A stretch of DNA of 64,000 nt from JASHVB01 sp035508435 (GTDB lineage: Bacteria; Pseudomonadota; Alphaproteobacteria; Acetobacterales; Acetobacteraceae): assembly GCA_035508435.1 (NCBI GenBank), contig DATJNA010000016.1:62001-126000 (forward strand). The letters are read 5' to 3'. The notes beneath the pieces are model-generated. The model worked only from the letters and a program-made list of their open reading frames with translations, did not search any database and was not told the DNA's origin. The first letter of the stretch is position 1; every line of letters begins with the position of its first letter. The position numbers and the translations under genes were made by a program. Of the stretch, positions 1 to 9,085 are shown piece by piece.

Positions 1-619
1 TTTCCGGCGCGACCGGCCAGGCCAGCCCGGTCTCGGTAGCGATGCGTGCAACGGCGCCGCGCCAGTCCCGCAGCAGCCGGTCGTAGGACAGCAGCGTGCG
101 CGGCCGGTCACGCGTCAGCCGTTCCGCTTCCAGCGAATAGTGCAGCCACATCGGTGCCGCGACCTCGATCGGCATGTTGTCACGGCGCTTCAGTGACGCT
201 GTGACTTCGGCAGGATGCCGCAGCGCGAGCACTGGGGCCACCATGACGTTCATCACTTCGAACACCGGCAGCCAGAGCTGCAGCAACAGCGAGAAGCGAG
301 GATCCTTCACCACGAAGCAGGGGGTGTCGCCGAATTCGTCCCGCAGCACGGTGACGCAGTTGGCGCCCAACGTCTGCCGCGTCGCGACGTCGATGTCAGC
401 GCCATCGAAGCGCAGCGAGTCGAACCAGTGGGCGTCGAGCATCTGGAGGATCGATTCGTTCAGCGATGCAATCGGCAGCGATTCCCAGAACCCGGTGGGA
501 TTATCGAATGCCGCCTCCATCACGCCGGTCGGCGCGGCCGCGCCAAGCAGGCAACTGATGCCGGCTATGGCGGACGTGCCGCTGCGATGCATGCCGAGGA
601 CCAGGACCGCCTGTCGCAC
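1..619 (-). CDS. Sulfotransferase family protein (3' end beyond window)
   Basis: About 206 N-terminal residues are present; the gene runs off the left edge. The product begins VRQAVLVLGMHRSGTSAI, which is the PAPS-binding loop of sulfotransferase-like proteins (hydrophobic strand followed by GxxRSGTS). Downstream are features usual for the family, such as DNPTGFWE after the loop and an ALRHPAEV segment corresponding to the RdP region that contacts the 3'-phosphate. The likely role is transfer of sulfate from PAPS to a glycan or peptide; the acceptor cannot be told. GTG at 619 is the only possible start because an in-frame stop lies two codons upstream. The gene follows the MBL-fold gene by 35 nt on the same strand, so the two may be cotranscribed. 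Confidence 0.75.
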   Translation of the reverse strand, partial: MRQAVLVLGMHRSGTSAIAGISCLLGAAAPTGVMEAAFDNPTGFWESLPIASLNESILQMLDAHWFDSLRFDGADIDVATRQTLGANCVTVLRDEFGDTPCFVVKDPRFSLLLQLWLPVFEVMNVMVAPVLALRHPAEVTASLKRRDNMPIEVAAPMWLHYSLEAERLTRDRPRTLLSYDRLLRDWRGAVARIATETGLAWPVAPE

Positions 620-654
620 GGGGGGTTATCCATGTCTACCGGTTGCCGACGGTC

Positions 655-1476
655 TCAGTCCTCCACCGGCGGACGGGTGACGGCGGCGATATACCGGCGC
701 ACGGAAAATTCCACTGCCTGCTTGCCTCCGGTCGCGATGATGCGATCCCACCACGCGCCATAGACCGGGTCGAACGGCCATGGCCGCAGCACATCGCCAA
801 TGCGCTGCACCGTGCTCGCATCCAGCGGAATCAGGTCCGGGTAGCTGCGCATGAAGCTCACGTTCTTGTCGGGCGTCACCGTGGCGATGTCGCCGGACAG
901 CAGAGCGCCCTTGCCGGCGGCACCCTGCGCCCAATGCAGCACCGTAGCGCCGGCGAAATGACCGCCGCAGCGGATCAGCGTGACCCCGGAGGCCAGTTCG
1001 CGCGTCTCGCCCTCCCATAACATGACGGCTGGATCAGGCCGCATCACCCATTTGCGGTCCGCCTGGTGCAGCCAGATCGGAGCGTCGTCGAACGCGCGGC
1101 TCCATTCTACCATCGAGGCGTAATAATGCGGATGGCAGATCGCTATCGCGGCGATCCCACCCAGGGCGCGAACAATCTCGATCGTCGCGTCGTCGATGAA
1201 GCTGATGCAGTCCCACAGAATGTTGCCGGCCGGGTGGCGCAGCAGCAGTGCGCGTTGCGCGATAGCGAAGGACGGCGTGGTGCCGATGCCGATCAGGCCA
1301 GGTTCATGTTGGCGAAACGCGTTGAAATGGGTGCGGCGCATGGCCGCGAGCGTGGTCCAGCTTTGGCCGAGCGGGTTCACGTACTGCCGCTCTTCCTGGC
1401 AGATCGCGCATCCGGGCGGGGGCTGGTCGCTCTCGGGATATTGCGTGCCGCAGGTGGTGCAGATGAAAGCGGGCAT
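655..1476 (-). CDS. MBL-fold hydrolase-like protein with N-terminal zinc ribbon
   Basis: A 273-aa protein. The first 30 residues hold two cysteine pairs (CTTC and CAIC) of a rubredoxin-like zinc ribbon. The rest has the layout of a metallo-beta-lactamase fold: a HPHYY segment where HxHxDH is normal, GGHFAG for the third histidine, and LLSGDI for the bridging aspartate. The missing D-H of the first motif means that metal binding must differ from classic members or be partial. Proteins of this subgroup are known but I cannot name a substrate. ATG 1476 is chosen because GGAGG lies 5 nt upstream and the zinc ribbon starts right there; longer reading frames add unrelated residues. Confidence 0.75.
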   Translation of the reverse strand: MPAFICTTCGTQYPESDQPPPGCAICQEERQYVNPLGQSWTTLAAMRRTHFNAFRQHEPGLIGIGTTPSFAIAQRALLLRHPAGNILWDCISFIDDATIEIVRALGGIAAIAICHPHYYASMVEWSRAFDDAPIWLHQADRKWVMRPDPAVMLWEGETRELASGVTLIRCGGHFAGATVLHWAQGAAGKGALLSGDIATVTPDKNVSFMRSYPDLIPLDASTVQRIGDVLRPWPFDPVYGAWWDRIIATGGKQAVEFSVRRYIAAVTRPPVED

Positions 1477-1655
1477 GGCAGCCTCCGCGGTCCGAAGGAG
1501 GGCAACAGTGTCGCATGGATTCCCGGCGGGTCCAGACCGGGATGCCGTCATTGCGATGGCAGCAGCGGCGGCCAGGGCAACCCCGGCCTGCCAGGCGGAC
1601 TTTAGGAGGGGAGCATCACGATGCTCAACCCCTGGTCCATGATTGGAGTGCGCAT

Positions 1656-2363
1656 ATGCCCCCAGCGTGGTTGCAATTCCTCGCCGGCATCTATCTGCCG
1701 CTGTCGATGGCGTCCGCATTGCCGATGCCGGCAGACAGCCACCTGGCCGGCCGCCGTCAGCACATCGGCATCATGCAGACCGTCTGGCCGCTGACCATGC
1801 TGTATTGGGGGCCACCCGGCCTGCTGCCCCGTCTCTGGTTCGGGCGTGGCGTTCCGACGTGGCAAGGCAGCGCGCATGACGATCACAAAGGTCATGACGA
1901 TCGCAAGACTGATCGCCCGATGTGGCAGACCACGTTCGCTGGCGCGACGCATTGCGGCGCCCGATGCGCGCGCGGCGATTGCATCGGCGATTGGCTCGCA
2001 TTTGTCATCGGCTTCAAGTTTCTCGGATCGGATCCGGGCGGCAAGTACCTGCTTGCCTTCGTGCCGGCCTGTCTATTCGGTATCGCCTTGCCATTTTTTT
2101 CGCTGGCGCCAATGCGCCATCTGACTCTGACGAACCGCCTGATCGCCGCCAGCAGGATCGATACACTGTCCTTGATTGCCTATCAGGCGGGCATGTTCGC
2201 CTGGATGGGCTATCGGGCCTGGCTGTACCCGGGTTTGCCGCCAACCACCCGGACCTGCCGGTTCATGATGCAGATCGCCATGGTGTTGGGTTTTGCCACG
2301 ACCTGCCCGGTGAATTGGCGGCTGATCCGGCATGGCACCAAGGAAAATCCGGAACGGCACTAA
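1656..2363 (+). CDS. DUF4396 domain-containing membrane protein
   Basis: A 235-aa protein with about five hydrophobic segments and a cytoplasmic or periplasmic His/Asp-rich loop (HDDHKGHDDRK, near residues 75-85). After the loop comes the family signature TTFAGATHCGARCARGD, matching the DUF4396 core, followed by three more membrane helices. The function of the family is unknown; the His-rich loop suggests metal binding, which is inference. ATG 1656 has a GGAG seven nt upstream and starts just before the first membrane helix. It is divergent from the MBL-fold gene at 1476 and convergent with the hydrolase gene ending at 2377. Confidence 0.7.
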   Translation: MPPAWLQFLAGIYLPLSMASALPMPADSHLAGRRQHIGIMQTVWPLTMLYWGPPGLLPRLWFGRGVPTWQGSAHDDHKGHDDRKTDRPMWQTTFAGATHCGARCARGDCIGDWLAFVIGFKFLGSDPGGKYLLAFVPACLFGIALPFFSLAPMRHLTLTNRLIAASRIDTLSLIAYQAGMFAWMGYRAWLYPGLPPTTRTCRFMMQIAMVLGFATTCPVNWRLIRHGTKENPERH

Positions 2364-2376
2364 AGAAAAAATGTAG

Positions 2377-3396
2377 TCACGCTGGCCGATACTCGAACAT
2401 CGCCACGATCGCTGCGGGATCGACCTCCTCGATCTGCGCCGGCTGCCAGCGTGGCCGGCGGTCCTTGTCCACCACCATGGCCCGCACGCCCTCGGCAAAG
2501 TCCGGGTGCGCCATCGTGGTATGGGTCAGCGCGAATTCGTCATCCAGCGCCTGCGGCAATGTCTGGTCGCCACCGCGCTGCAACGCCTTCAGTGTCCAGC
2601 ACAGCGCCGACGGCGACACGCCGCGCAGCATCTCCAGCGTGCGCTTCGCCCAGGCGGTATCCTCGGCGGCCAACCGCGTCAGGATCTCCGGCACCGTATC
2701 TGCGCCGAAGCACTGGTCCAGCGCCGCCCGTTCGGCCGCCAGCGAAAACGCCGGCAATGGCGCCGCGAATTCCGCCAGCGCGCCGGCGCCATCTGCCGCC
2801 AGCGCCTGCGACAGGCCGGCAAGCTGTGCGCGGGGGCAAAAATGCGTTGCCAATCCCGCATGCACAGCGTCGGCGCCCTGCATGCGCGCGCCGCTCAACC
2901 CAAGATAGCACCCGATCCGTCCCGGCAGCCGCGGCAGGAAGAACGTGGCGCCGATATCCGGAAAGAACCCAATCGCCGTCTCCGGCATTGCGAACATCGC
3001 ATGCTCTGTCGCCACGCGATACGGCGCGTGCACGGAAACGCCGATGCCGCCGCCCATGCAGATACCGTCGATCAGCGCGACATAGGGCTTCGGATAGGTG
3101 GCAATCATGCGGTTCAGCGCGTATTCCTCGGAGAAGAATGCGTCGGCCGCGGGGCGATTGCCGCCAAGCTGCGCGTCGCGCAACGCGCGGATGTCGCCGC
3201 CGGCGCAGAACGCGCGATCGCCGGCGCCTTCAATTACCACGAGGTGGATGTGCGGGTCATCATGCCACTCGCTCAGTGCGCGTGTCAGCACGCGAATCAT
3301 TGCCAAATCCAGGGCGTTCAGCGCCTGCGGGCGGTTCAACAAGATCCGCCCCGCCCGCCCGTCGCGGCGGGTAACCACACTCGCCTCTTGCGGCAT
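2377..3396 (-). CDS. 3-hydroxyisobutyryl-CoA hydrolase
   Basis: A 339-aa crotonase-fold protein acting in valine breakdown, where it releases 3-hydroxyisobutyrate from its CoA thioester. The oxyanion-hole strand (AGGDIRAL near residue 65), the GGGIGVSVHAPYRVATE stretch and the FPDIGATFFLPRLPG motif are characteristic of the HIBYL-CoA hydrolase branch, which keeps a Glu and an Asp at the active site (E of PETAIGFFPD and its D). The length is right for the hydrolase branch and longer than ordinary enoyl-CoA hydratases (about 260 aa). ATG 3396 has GGAG at good distance. No other valine-catabolism genes are adjacent. Confidence 0.88.
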   Translation of the reverse strand: MPQEASVVTRRDGRAGRILLNRPQALNALDLAMIRVLTRALSEWHDDPHIHLVVIEGAGDRAFCAGGDIRALRDAQLGGNRPAADAFFSEEYALNRMIATYPKPYVALIDGICMGGGIGVSVHAPYRVATEHAMFAMPETAIGFFPDIGATFFLPRLPGRIGCYLGLSGARMQGADAVHAGLATHFCPRAQLAGLSQALAADGAGALAEFAAPLPAFSLAAERAALDQCFGADTVPEILTRLAAEDTAWAKRTLEMLRGVSPSALCWTLKALQRGGDQTLPQALDDEFALTHTTMAHPDFAEGVRAMVVDKDRRPRWQPAQIEEVDPAAIVAMFEYRPA

Positions 3397-3496
3397 CGAT
3401 GGGTCTCCTGAAATTGAGCGCCGTGTACGCGGCGCAGCCGCTCCCCGCAACGGTACGTCGCGCGTGAGTTACTGGCGGTAACAACGGCGGTCGGCC

Positions 3497-5635
3497 ATGC
3501 TTCAGCCCGCGGCAGCGGAGACTGCGACAATGGGTGATGTGGCGATCCGACAACCTCATCTGGGGCGTGACTCGATCGCTTTGCTTGGCCGCATCGTCGC
3601 CAGCCGCGACCAAGCCGTGTCGCAGGACGACATGGAGCCTTTTTTGCTCGTGCGCCTGCTGCGCTGCGGCTATGTGCGTCGCACCGAATCCGGGGGCGCG
3701 GCATTCATTGCCACGCCAACCGGCGTTGAACGATGGCGGCTGGAGAGCCTGCGAGCACGTCGCCGGCAAGATCAATCCGCACGGCGCGAGATCATCCGCG
3801 GCCGCATCCACGTCATGGCCGAGCGCCTGGACTTCGACCGGATGCCAGCGCCGCCGACGCCAGGCAACCTGCCGGGATACCGTGAGCGCCAACTCCCACC
3901 GGGGCAGCCGCATGCCGTCAGGACACGGGCGCTGCCGCCGCCGCGAACGGAGGATGCGACGCGAACCGCCCCTGAGGATGCGCTGCGTTTGATCCTCGGC
4001 GCACAGCAAAGGGCGCGGCGGGACAGCGAAGTCCCGCTACCGGAAACGGGCGACGTGCCTAACGGGGACAACCCACCCGTCGTGCCTATCACCCGCCTGC
4101 CGCCGCGGCATACAGCCGCACCAGATGCAGCGGACAACACCGACTTGCCGGCAATCATGGTGACGGAGGTGATCGACGAGCGCCAAGGCCCATCGGCCGC
4201 CGGCGAGGACCCTGCCAGTTCAGGCGACGATGCCGAGAGCAATGGCGGGTGGGGACGCGCGGTGGCCGTGGCGACGGTTGCAGCGGTCATGCTACTGGCG
4301 ACTGATCCGCTGCATCGAGCGATGAGCCCGGGCGTCGAGGCAGGGTCGCGTTCGCCATCGACCCAGGTTCCGCCGTTGCAGATCGGGTCGGCTGCCCATG
4401 CACCTGGCTCACGCGTCGCGTCGCCGCCGGTTGCCGCAGTTGCCGAGACCCGAAATGTCCTGGATCAGGCGCGGACAGGCGGCGCGCGCGCCGGCGCATC
4501 GACAGCGCCCCAACCACCCGCTCACAACAAGACTGACGTCGCGCGAGCGTTCATTCCTGCCACCGCCCGGTCGGCGTCCTTAGCGCCCGTCAGGCAACAA
4601 CCGCGCGATGCTGGCGGCGATGTTGCAGGCCGGGGATCGGGTCCCCAGCCGAACTCAATCCGAAGGTTCGCGGACAGGTCCCCGGAACCCAATCCGACGC
4701 TGGCCGGTCAGGTGGCAAACGTTGCTGTATCGTCCGTACTGGCGAAACCCGCGGCATCCGCGAAACCCTCGGCCAATGTGCCGGCGCCGGCGTCCGGGCA
4801 TGCCAAACCGCCTGTGCCGGCCCCGGCACTTTCCGCAGCGGCCCAGGCCGCCGCGTCGCAAAGGCAGAGCGATCCGGTAGCCGGCCCGGCGGCAATCACA
4901 CCCGCGACCCAGGCAAGTCCACCGACGCCATCGCACGCCATCGAGGCAACGCCGCGGGTGGCGGCGGTCGCGGCCGCGGCTGTGGAGCTTACCGCGACGC
5001 CCAAATCGCGTGCGCCCGTCGCGGCGGGACTACCCCTGCTCTCTGCCTCCCAGGTGACGCCGTCCGTAGCGGTAGATGCGCCCCCGCCGCGGGTGACGCC
5101 TGTCGCCGCTGCGGTGATGCCGGCAGCCGATCAAACCGTGGCGCAAACTCCTGACGCCGCCGCATCTGCCCGAAATCTCTCGCCACCCGCCACGCCGGCA
5201 TCTTTGCGTGCCGTGGGCGACAGTGACGGGCGTGAGACGGGCATGGCTGTCTCACAAGGCACCCAGCCCGTGGCGGACACCGCCAGCGCGACGGCCGTGC
5301 CCCTGGCGCGAACCGTGACGGAGGCCGCCGCCGCGACGGCCCCGCCCCTGCCGCGAACCGTGGCGGACGCCGCCAGCGCGACGGCCGTGCCCCTGGCGCG
5401 AACCGTGACGGAAGCTGCTGTCGCGACGCCGGCGCCTGCCGAGCATCTATGGCATCCAACGGCAAAATTTGGCGCATCGACGAGAGTCGTGGCGCACCCG
5501 CGCTCGGAGGCGGCGACGGGCGACCACATGGTGGAGCGGCTGAACGCGCTTAGTCTGGATGCTGCGATGCACGGCCGGGCCTTCATTCCGCCCGGGGTGC
5601 CTCGCCCGCCCGCCCGCCAGGCAGAACGGAAGTAG
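3497..5635 (+). CDS. Ala/Pro-rich protein with winged-helix-like N-terminus and one membrane segment
   Basis: A 712-aa protein of no recognised family. Residues about 25-85 (FLLVRLLRCGYVRRTESG, then a PTGVERWR turn) resemble a small winged-helix fold. A single hydrophobic helix near residues 252-272 (AVAVATVAAVMLLATDP) would anchor the protein in the inner membrane. Everything after it is Ala/Pro/Val-rich, low-complexity sequence, as in periplasm-spanning linkers. Near the C-terminus are three full and one partial copies of a 15-residue repeat of the type VADTASATAVPLART. Start ATG 3497 is tentative; ATG 3530 is also possible. It might link a cytoplasmic domain to the envelope, but nothing shows its role. 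Confidence 0.6.
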   Translation: MLQPAAAETATMGDVAIRQPHLGRDSIALLGRIVASRDQAVSQDDMEPFLLVRLLRCGYVRRTESGGAAFIATPTGVERWRLESLRARRRQDQSARREIIRGRIHVMAERLDFDRMPAPPTPGNLPGYRERQLPPGQPHAVRTRALPPPRTEDATRTAPEDALRLILGAQQRARRDSEVPLPETGDVPNGDNPPVVPITRLPPRHTAAPDAADNTDLPAIMVTEVIDERQGPSAAGEDPASSGDDAESNGGWGRAVAVATVAAVMLLATDPLHRAMSPGVEAGSRSPSTQVPPLQIGSAAHAPGSRVASPPVAAVAETRNVLDQARTGGARAGASTAPQPPAHNKTDVARAFIPATARSASLAPVRQQPRDAGGDVAGRGSGPQPNSIRRFADRSPEPNPTLAGQVANVAVSSVLAKPAASAKPSANVPAPASGHAKPPVPAPALSAAAQAAASQRQSDPVAGPAAITPATQASPPTPSHAIEATPRVAAVAAAAVELTATPKSRAPVAAGLPLLSASQVTPSVAVDAPPPRVTPVAAAVMPAADQTVAQTPDAAASARNLSPPATPASLRAVGDSDGRETGMAVSQGTQPVADTASATAVPLARTVTEAAAATAPPLPRTVADAASATAVPLARTVTEAAVATPAPAEHLWHPTAKFGASTRVVAHPRSEAATGDHMVERLNALSLDAAMHGRAFIPPGVPRPPARQAERK
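5270..5431 (+). repeat. 45-bp tandem repeat inside the Ala/Pro-rich gene
   Basis: Three full 45-bp units and part of a fourth, starting with gtggcggacaccgccagcg. Units 1 and 3 are almost identical and units 2 and 4 form a second type (gtgacggaggccgcc), so the array probably grew by duplication of a 90-bp pair. The frame is kept, encoding 15-residue units. Confidence 0.85.
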
Positions 5636-6033
5636 GCGTTCGTGCTGCCGCGAAGGCCGGCGCGACCTGCCTCGGCGAAGCGTTGCCATTGCTCGAGCGC
5701 CACGTTCACCGGCACGCCGATGGCCATGTTGCACGTCACGCGATCCAACCCCGCGTAGCGCTCATCCACCGCCGGCAGTCGATCGATGTCAGCGCGCAGT
5801 GAGCCGGGCTGGGTCAGGTGGCATCGGCTACCGCAAGCGACGAGCCCACCGCTCCGTTCCGACAACCGTCATCATCGCTCGCTTGACACGACGCCATTGC
5901 TTGTTGCCAGAGTAGGATCGGAAACCTGAGAGGGCATTCCCGCGCTGCGCTGCTTGACCGTGCCGACCTGGGCGAACATTCCTCCTGCTCCCCGTACCGT
6001 GGCTGAGCGGTCGGGCTGGGCGGAGCTTGGGTG
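5636..6033. other. Intergenic region before miaB
   Basis: About 400 bp without a convincing gene. The minus strand is open from 5865 into the preceding gene and reads plausible protein near 5640-5830 (ITQPGS-like, then NMAIGVPVNVALEQW), which could be a decayed remnant, but I recognise no family. The plus strand carries the miaB promoter region; no clear -35/-10 pair was found. Confidence 0.4.
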
Positions 6034-7419
6034 ATGTCCCTGACGGAGCGTGGCAATCCGACTGTTACTGGCCCAAGGCGACTGCACGTGATCACCTGGG
6101 GGTGCCAGATGAACGTGTATGACAGCGCGCGGATGGCCGACGTGCTTGCGCCGCTGGGTTACGCGCCGACACCGGTGCCGGATGGCGCCGACATGGTGAT
6201 TCTGAACACCTGCCACATCCGCGAGAAGGCGGCGCAGAAGGTGTTCTCCGAACTCGGCCGCCTGCGCCGGTTACAGGACGCGAAGGCGGCGCAAGGCGGG
6301 CGCATGATCCTGGCCGTCGCCGGCTGTGTGGCCCAGGCCGAGGGCGAGGAGATCCTGGCGCGCGCACCCTACGTGGACATCGTGCTGGGACCGCAGACGT
6401 ACCACCGCCTGCCCGAAATGGTGGCACGGGCATCGCGCGCGGCCGACGCGGTGATCGATACCGACTTTCCGGCGGAGCAAAAGTTCGACCTGCTGCCCGA
6501 GGCCGCGGCGCCACAGGGCGTCACCGCATTCCTGACCATCCAGGAGGGCTGCGACCGGTTCTGCAGCTTCTGCGTGGTGCCCTACACCCGCGGCGCCGAG
6601 CAAAGCCGCCCCGCGGCCGCCGTGATCGCCGAAGCCCGCCGCCTGATCGCCCAAGGCGCGCGCGAGATCACCTTGCTCGGGCAGAACGTGAACGCCTGGC
6701 ACGGCGAGGCGCCGGACGGCAGCACCTGGGGCCTGGGCCGGCTGATCCGCGCGCTTGCGGAACTGCCAGGGTTGCTACGGCTGCGCTACGCCACGTCGCA
6801 CCCGCACGACATGACGGATGAGCTGATCGATGCGCACCGCGACGTGCCGACGCTCATGCCGTTCCTGCATCTGCCGGTGCAGGCCGGGTCTGATCGAGTG
6901 CTGGCAGCGATGAACCGCAGGCACAGCGCGGCCGACTACCTGCGGATCGTGGAGAAGCTGCGGCTGGCACGGCCGGATATCGCGTTGTCGTCCGACTTCA
7001 TCGTCGGCCATCCGGGCGAGACCGAGGCGGATTTCGCCGCCACGCTGAGGCTGGTGCAGGAGGTGGGCTTCGCGCAGGCCTATAGCTTCCGATACTCGCG
7101 CCGTCCCGGCACGCCGGCGGCCGGCGCGGCCGGCCAGGTGCCGGAGCAACACAAGGAGCGACGGCTGGCCGAGCTACAGGCCCTGCTGCGGGCACAGCAG
7201 GCACGTTTCAATGCCGATTGCGTCGGACTGACCCTGCCGGTCTTGTTCACCGGACCTGGACGCCATCCCGGCCAGGTGGTCGGCCGTTCACCGTTTCTTC
7301 AGCCTGTGCATGTAATCGGCCCGGCAGGGATGGTCGGCACCGAAGCGGAGGTGACGATCGCCGCCGCGCTCCCCAACTCTCTGTCTGCAACCCTAGTACA
7401 GGAGCGAGCCTGCGCTTGA
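6034..7419 (+). CDS. miaB: tRNA-2-methylthio-N6-dimethylallyladenosine synthase MiaB
   Basis: A 461-aa radical SAM methylthiotransferase that adds the 2-methylthio group to i6A37 of tRNAs reading UNN codons. The N-terminal UPF0004 domain carries the three cysteines for the auxiliary 4Fe-4S cluster (C24 in WGCQMN, C60 in NTCHIRE, C98 in AGCVAQ). The radical SAM domain has GCDRFCSFC (C173, C177, C180). A C-terminal TRAM-like domain (VLFTGPGRHPGQVVGRSP) follows. ATG 6034 has GGAG eight nt upstream; GTG 6031 is an alternative. It is the first gene of the miaB-phoH-ybeY-corC operon, which is widely conserved in Alphaproteobacteria. Confidence 0.95.
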   Translation: MSLTERGNPTVTGPRRLHVITWGCQMNVYDSARMADVLAPLGYAPTPVPDGADMVILNTCHIREKAAQKVFSELGRLRRLQDAKAAQGGRMILAVAGCVAQAEGEEILARAPYVDIVLGPQTYHRLPEMVARASRAADAVIDTDFPAEQKFDLLPEAAAPQGVTAFLTIQEGCDRFCSFCVVPYTRGAEQSRPAAAVIAEARRLIAQGAREITLLGQNVNAWHGEAPDGSTWGLGRLIRALAELPGLLRLRYATSHPHDMTDELIDAHRDVPTLMPFLHLPVQAGSDRVLAAMNRRHSAADYLRIVEKLRLARPDIALSSDFIVGHPGETEADFAATLRLVQEVGFAQAYSFRYSRRPGTPAAGAAGQVPEQHKERRLAELQALLRAQQARFNADCVGLTLPVLFTGPGRHPGQVVGRSPFLQPVHVIGPAGMVGTEAEVTIAAALPNSLSATLVQERACA

Positions 7420-8471
7420 GCCAGAGCAGTTTCATCGCGACGTCCACCCCTCCCGCGTCCGGCGGCAAGGCCGTGACCCTTCAGTTCGCAGACAACACGC
7501 TGCTGCCGCTATTGCTCGGTGACCATGACCGGCATCTGGTGCGCATCGAACAAGCGCTCGGGGTGCGCATGTCGTGCCGCGGCAATCGCGTGGCGATTGC
7601 GGGGGACTCGGCGCGGGTGGATGCGGCGCAGAGCATGCTGCAAGGGCTCTGGCGGCGGCTGGAGCGCGGGGAAAGCGTCGGGCGCCCCGAGGTGGAGACC
7701 GCGATCCGGTTGGCGGAGGCGGACAGCGACCCAAGGCTGCCGCTCTCGGACCTGCCGGCGATTCGGACGCGCCGCGGCTCGGTGGCGGCGCGCAGCGCGG
7801 GGCAGGCAGCGTACATGGAAGCGCTGGCGACCCACGACATGGTCTTCGGCGTCGGTCCGGCCGGGACCGGCAAGACCTACCTGGCGGTGGCGCAGGCCGT
7901 GGCGATGCTGCAAGCGGGCCGAGTGGACCGCATCGTGCTGTCGCGCCCGGCCGTGGAAGCGGGCGAGCGTCTGGGCTTCCTGCCGGGCGACATGAAAGAG
8001 AAGGTCGATCCCTACCTGCGTCCGCTGTATGATGCGTTGCATGACATGCTGCCGGGAGAGCAAGTGATCCGGCGGATGAACAATGGCGAGATCGAGGTCG
8101 CGCCGCTGGCGTTCATGCGTGGACGCACACTGGCGCACTGCTATGCGATCCTTGACGAGGCGCAGAACACGTCCGCGGTTCAGATGAAAATGTGGCTGAC
8201 GCGGATGGGCGAAGGCACCAGGATGGTGGTCACCGGCGACCTGACCCAGGTGGACCTGCCGCCCGGCGTGACGTCGGGGCTGCGTGATGCGCTGGAAACG
8301 TTGGAGGGAATTCCGGGCATCACCGTAGTGCGGTTCGACAAGCGCGACGTGGTGCGGCATCCGTTGGTGGCGCAGATCGTGGACGCCTACGACCAGCGGG
8401 CTGCAGCACAAGGCGACAAGCGGCGCGAGGCGCGGCGGTCGCGGGACGGGGCGGAGGACAAAGGGAAATGA
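7416..8471 (+). CDS. PhoH-like ATPase
   Basis: A 351-aa PhoH-family protein: an N-terminal KH-like region, then the P-loop ATPase with Walker A GPAGTGKT (residues 147-154), the LSRPAVEAGERLGFLPGD stretch that defines the family, and Walker B-like AILDEAQNT. PhoH/YbeZ proteins are thought to work with YbeY in RNA processing. The start chosen is TTG 7416, which overlaps the miaB stop (TTGA) and has AGGAG about 11 nt upstream; GTG 7473 is an alternative. The C-terminal 25 residues are rich in Arg/Lys and Glu, possibly RNA-contacting. Confidence 0.92.
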   Translation: MSQSSFIATSTPPASGGKAVTLQFADNTLLPLLLGDHDRHLVRIEQALGVRMSCRGNRVAIAGDSARVDAAQSMLQGLWRRLERGESVGRPEVETAIRLAEADSDPRLPLSDLPAIRTRRGSVAARSAGQAAYMEALATHDMVFGVGPAGTGKTYLAVAQAVAMLQAGRVDRIVLSRPAVEAGERLGFLPGDMKEKVDPYLRPLYDALHDMLPGEQVIRRMNNGEIEVAPLAFMRGRTLAHCYAILDEAQNTSAVQMKMWLTRMGEGTRMVVTGDLTQVDLPPGVTSGLRDALETLEGIPGITVVRFDKRDVVRHPLVAQIVDAYDQRAAAQGDKRREARRSRDGAEDKGK

Positions 8472-8629
8472 GGCTGCCGCTGGGATGGTCGGCCCGATCC
8501 TTGCGGCCTCGCACTCCATGGTTTCGGCAGCAGTGTTGCAAGGGAGCGAGAGGGAGACGTTGAATTTTTTGGTGCCATCGTAGCGGGGGCAGACAATCCC
8601 CTCGCGCCGGTAGCGGCAGCGTCAGGACA

Positions 8630-9085
8630 ATGGAACCACCTGGAAGTACATGCCCCGCGCAAGCGGGGAACCCAAGCGTTGAGGTGATCGTCGCCGAGCC
8701 GGCGTGGCAGCGGTTCGTGCCGCGGGCGGCGGCGGTGGCTGCCCGGGCGGCGCGTGCGGCCGGTGCCGCAGGCACAGTCGTACTTGCGGGCGACCGCATG
8801 GTGCGACAACTGAATGCCCGCCACCGCGGTCGCAACAAACCCACCAACGTGCTGACTTACCTGCAACCCGCGCCGGAGGTGATTCTGGCGCTAGGCGTGG
8901 TGCGGCGGGAAGCCGCCGCGGCTTGCCGCAATCCGGCCCATCATCTGGCGCATCTGGTTGTGCACGGCGCCCTGCATTTGGCTGGCTACGATCACATCGC
9001 CGCTGGTGACGCCCGCCGCATGGAACAAGCCGAAGCCCGTATCCTCCGCCGACTCGGCGTGCCCAACCCATGGAAACGAACATGA
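8630..9085 (+). CDS. ybeY: Endoribonuclease YbeY (16S rRNA maturation)
   Basis: A 151-aa single-domain metalloenzyme. The zinc motif H-x3-H-x5-H is intact near the C-terminal end as HGALHLAGYDH, and the conserved Arg/Asn-rich turn before it reads HRGRNKPTNVLTY in place of the usual RxKDxxTDVLSF. YbeY takes part in 3' maturation of 16S rRNA and in 70S quality control. The position between phoH and corC is the standard one. There are 158 nt between phoH and this ATG, more than usual in this operon, and no obvious ribosome binding site, so the start is less certain. ATG 8630 gives a normal length. Confidence 0.9.
   Translation: MEPPGSTCPAQAGNPSVEVIVAEPAWQRFVPRAAAVAARAARAAGAAGTVVLAGDRMVRQLNARHRGRNKPTNVLTYLQPAPEVILALGVVRREAAAACRNPAHHLAHLVVHGALHLAGYDHIAAGDARRMEQAEARILRRLGVPNPWKRT

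Noticed and set aside
5131..5865. Minus-strand frame opposite the Ala/Pro-rich gene
   Set aside because: Most of it is the complement of the plus-strand gene. The part at 5640-5830 may be a remnant, but no family was recognised.
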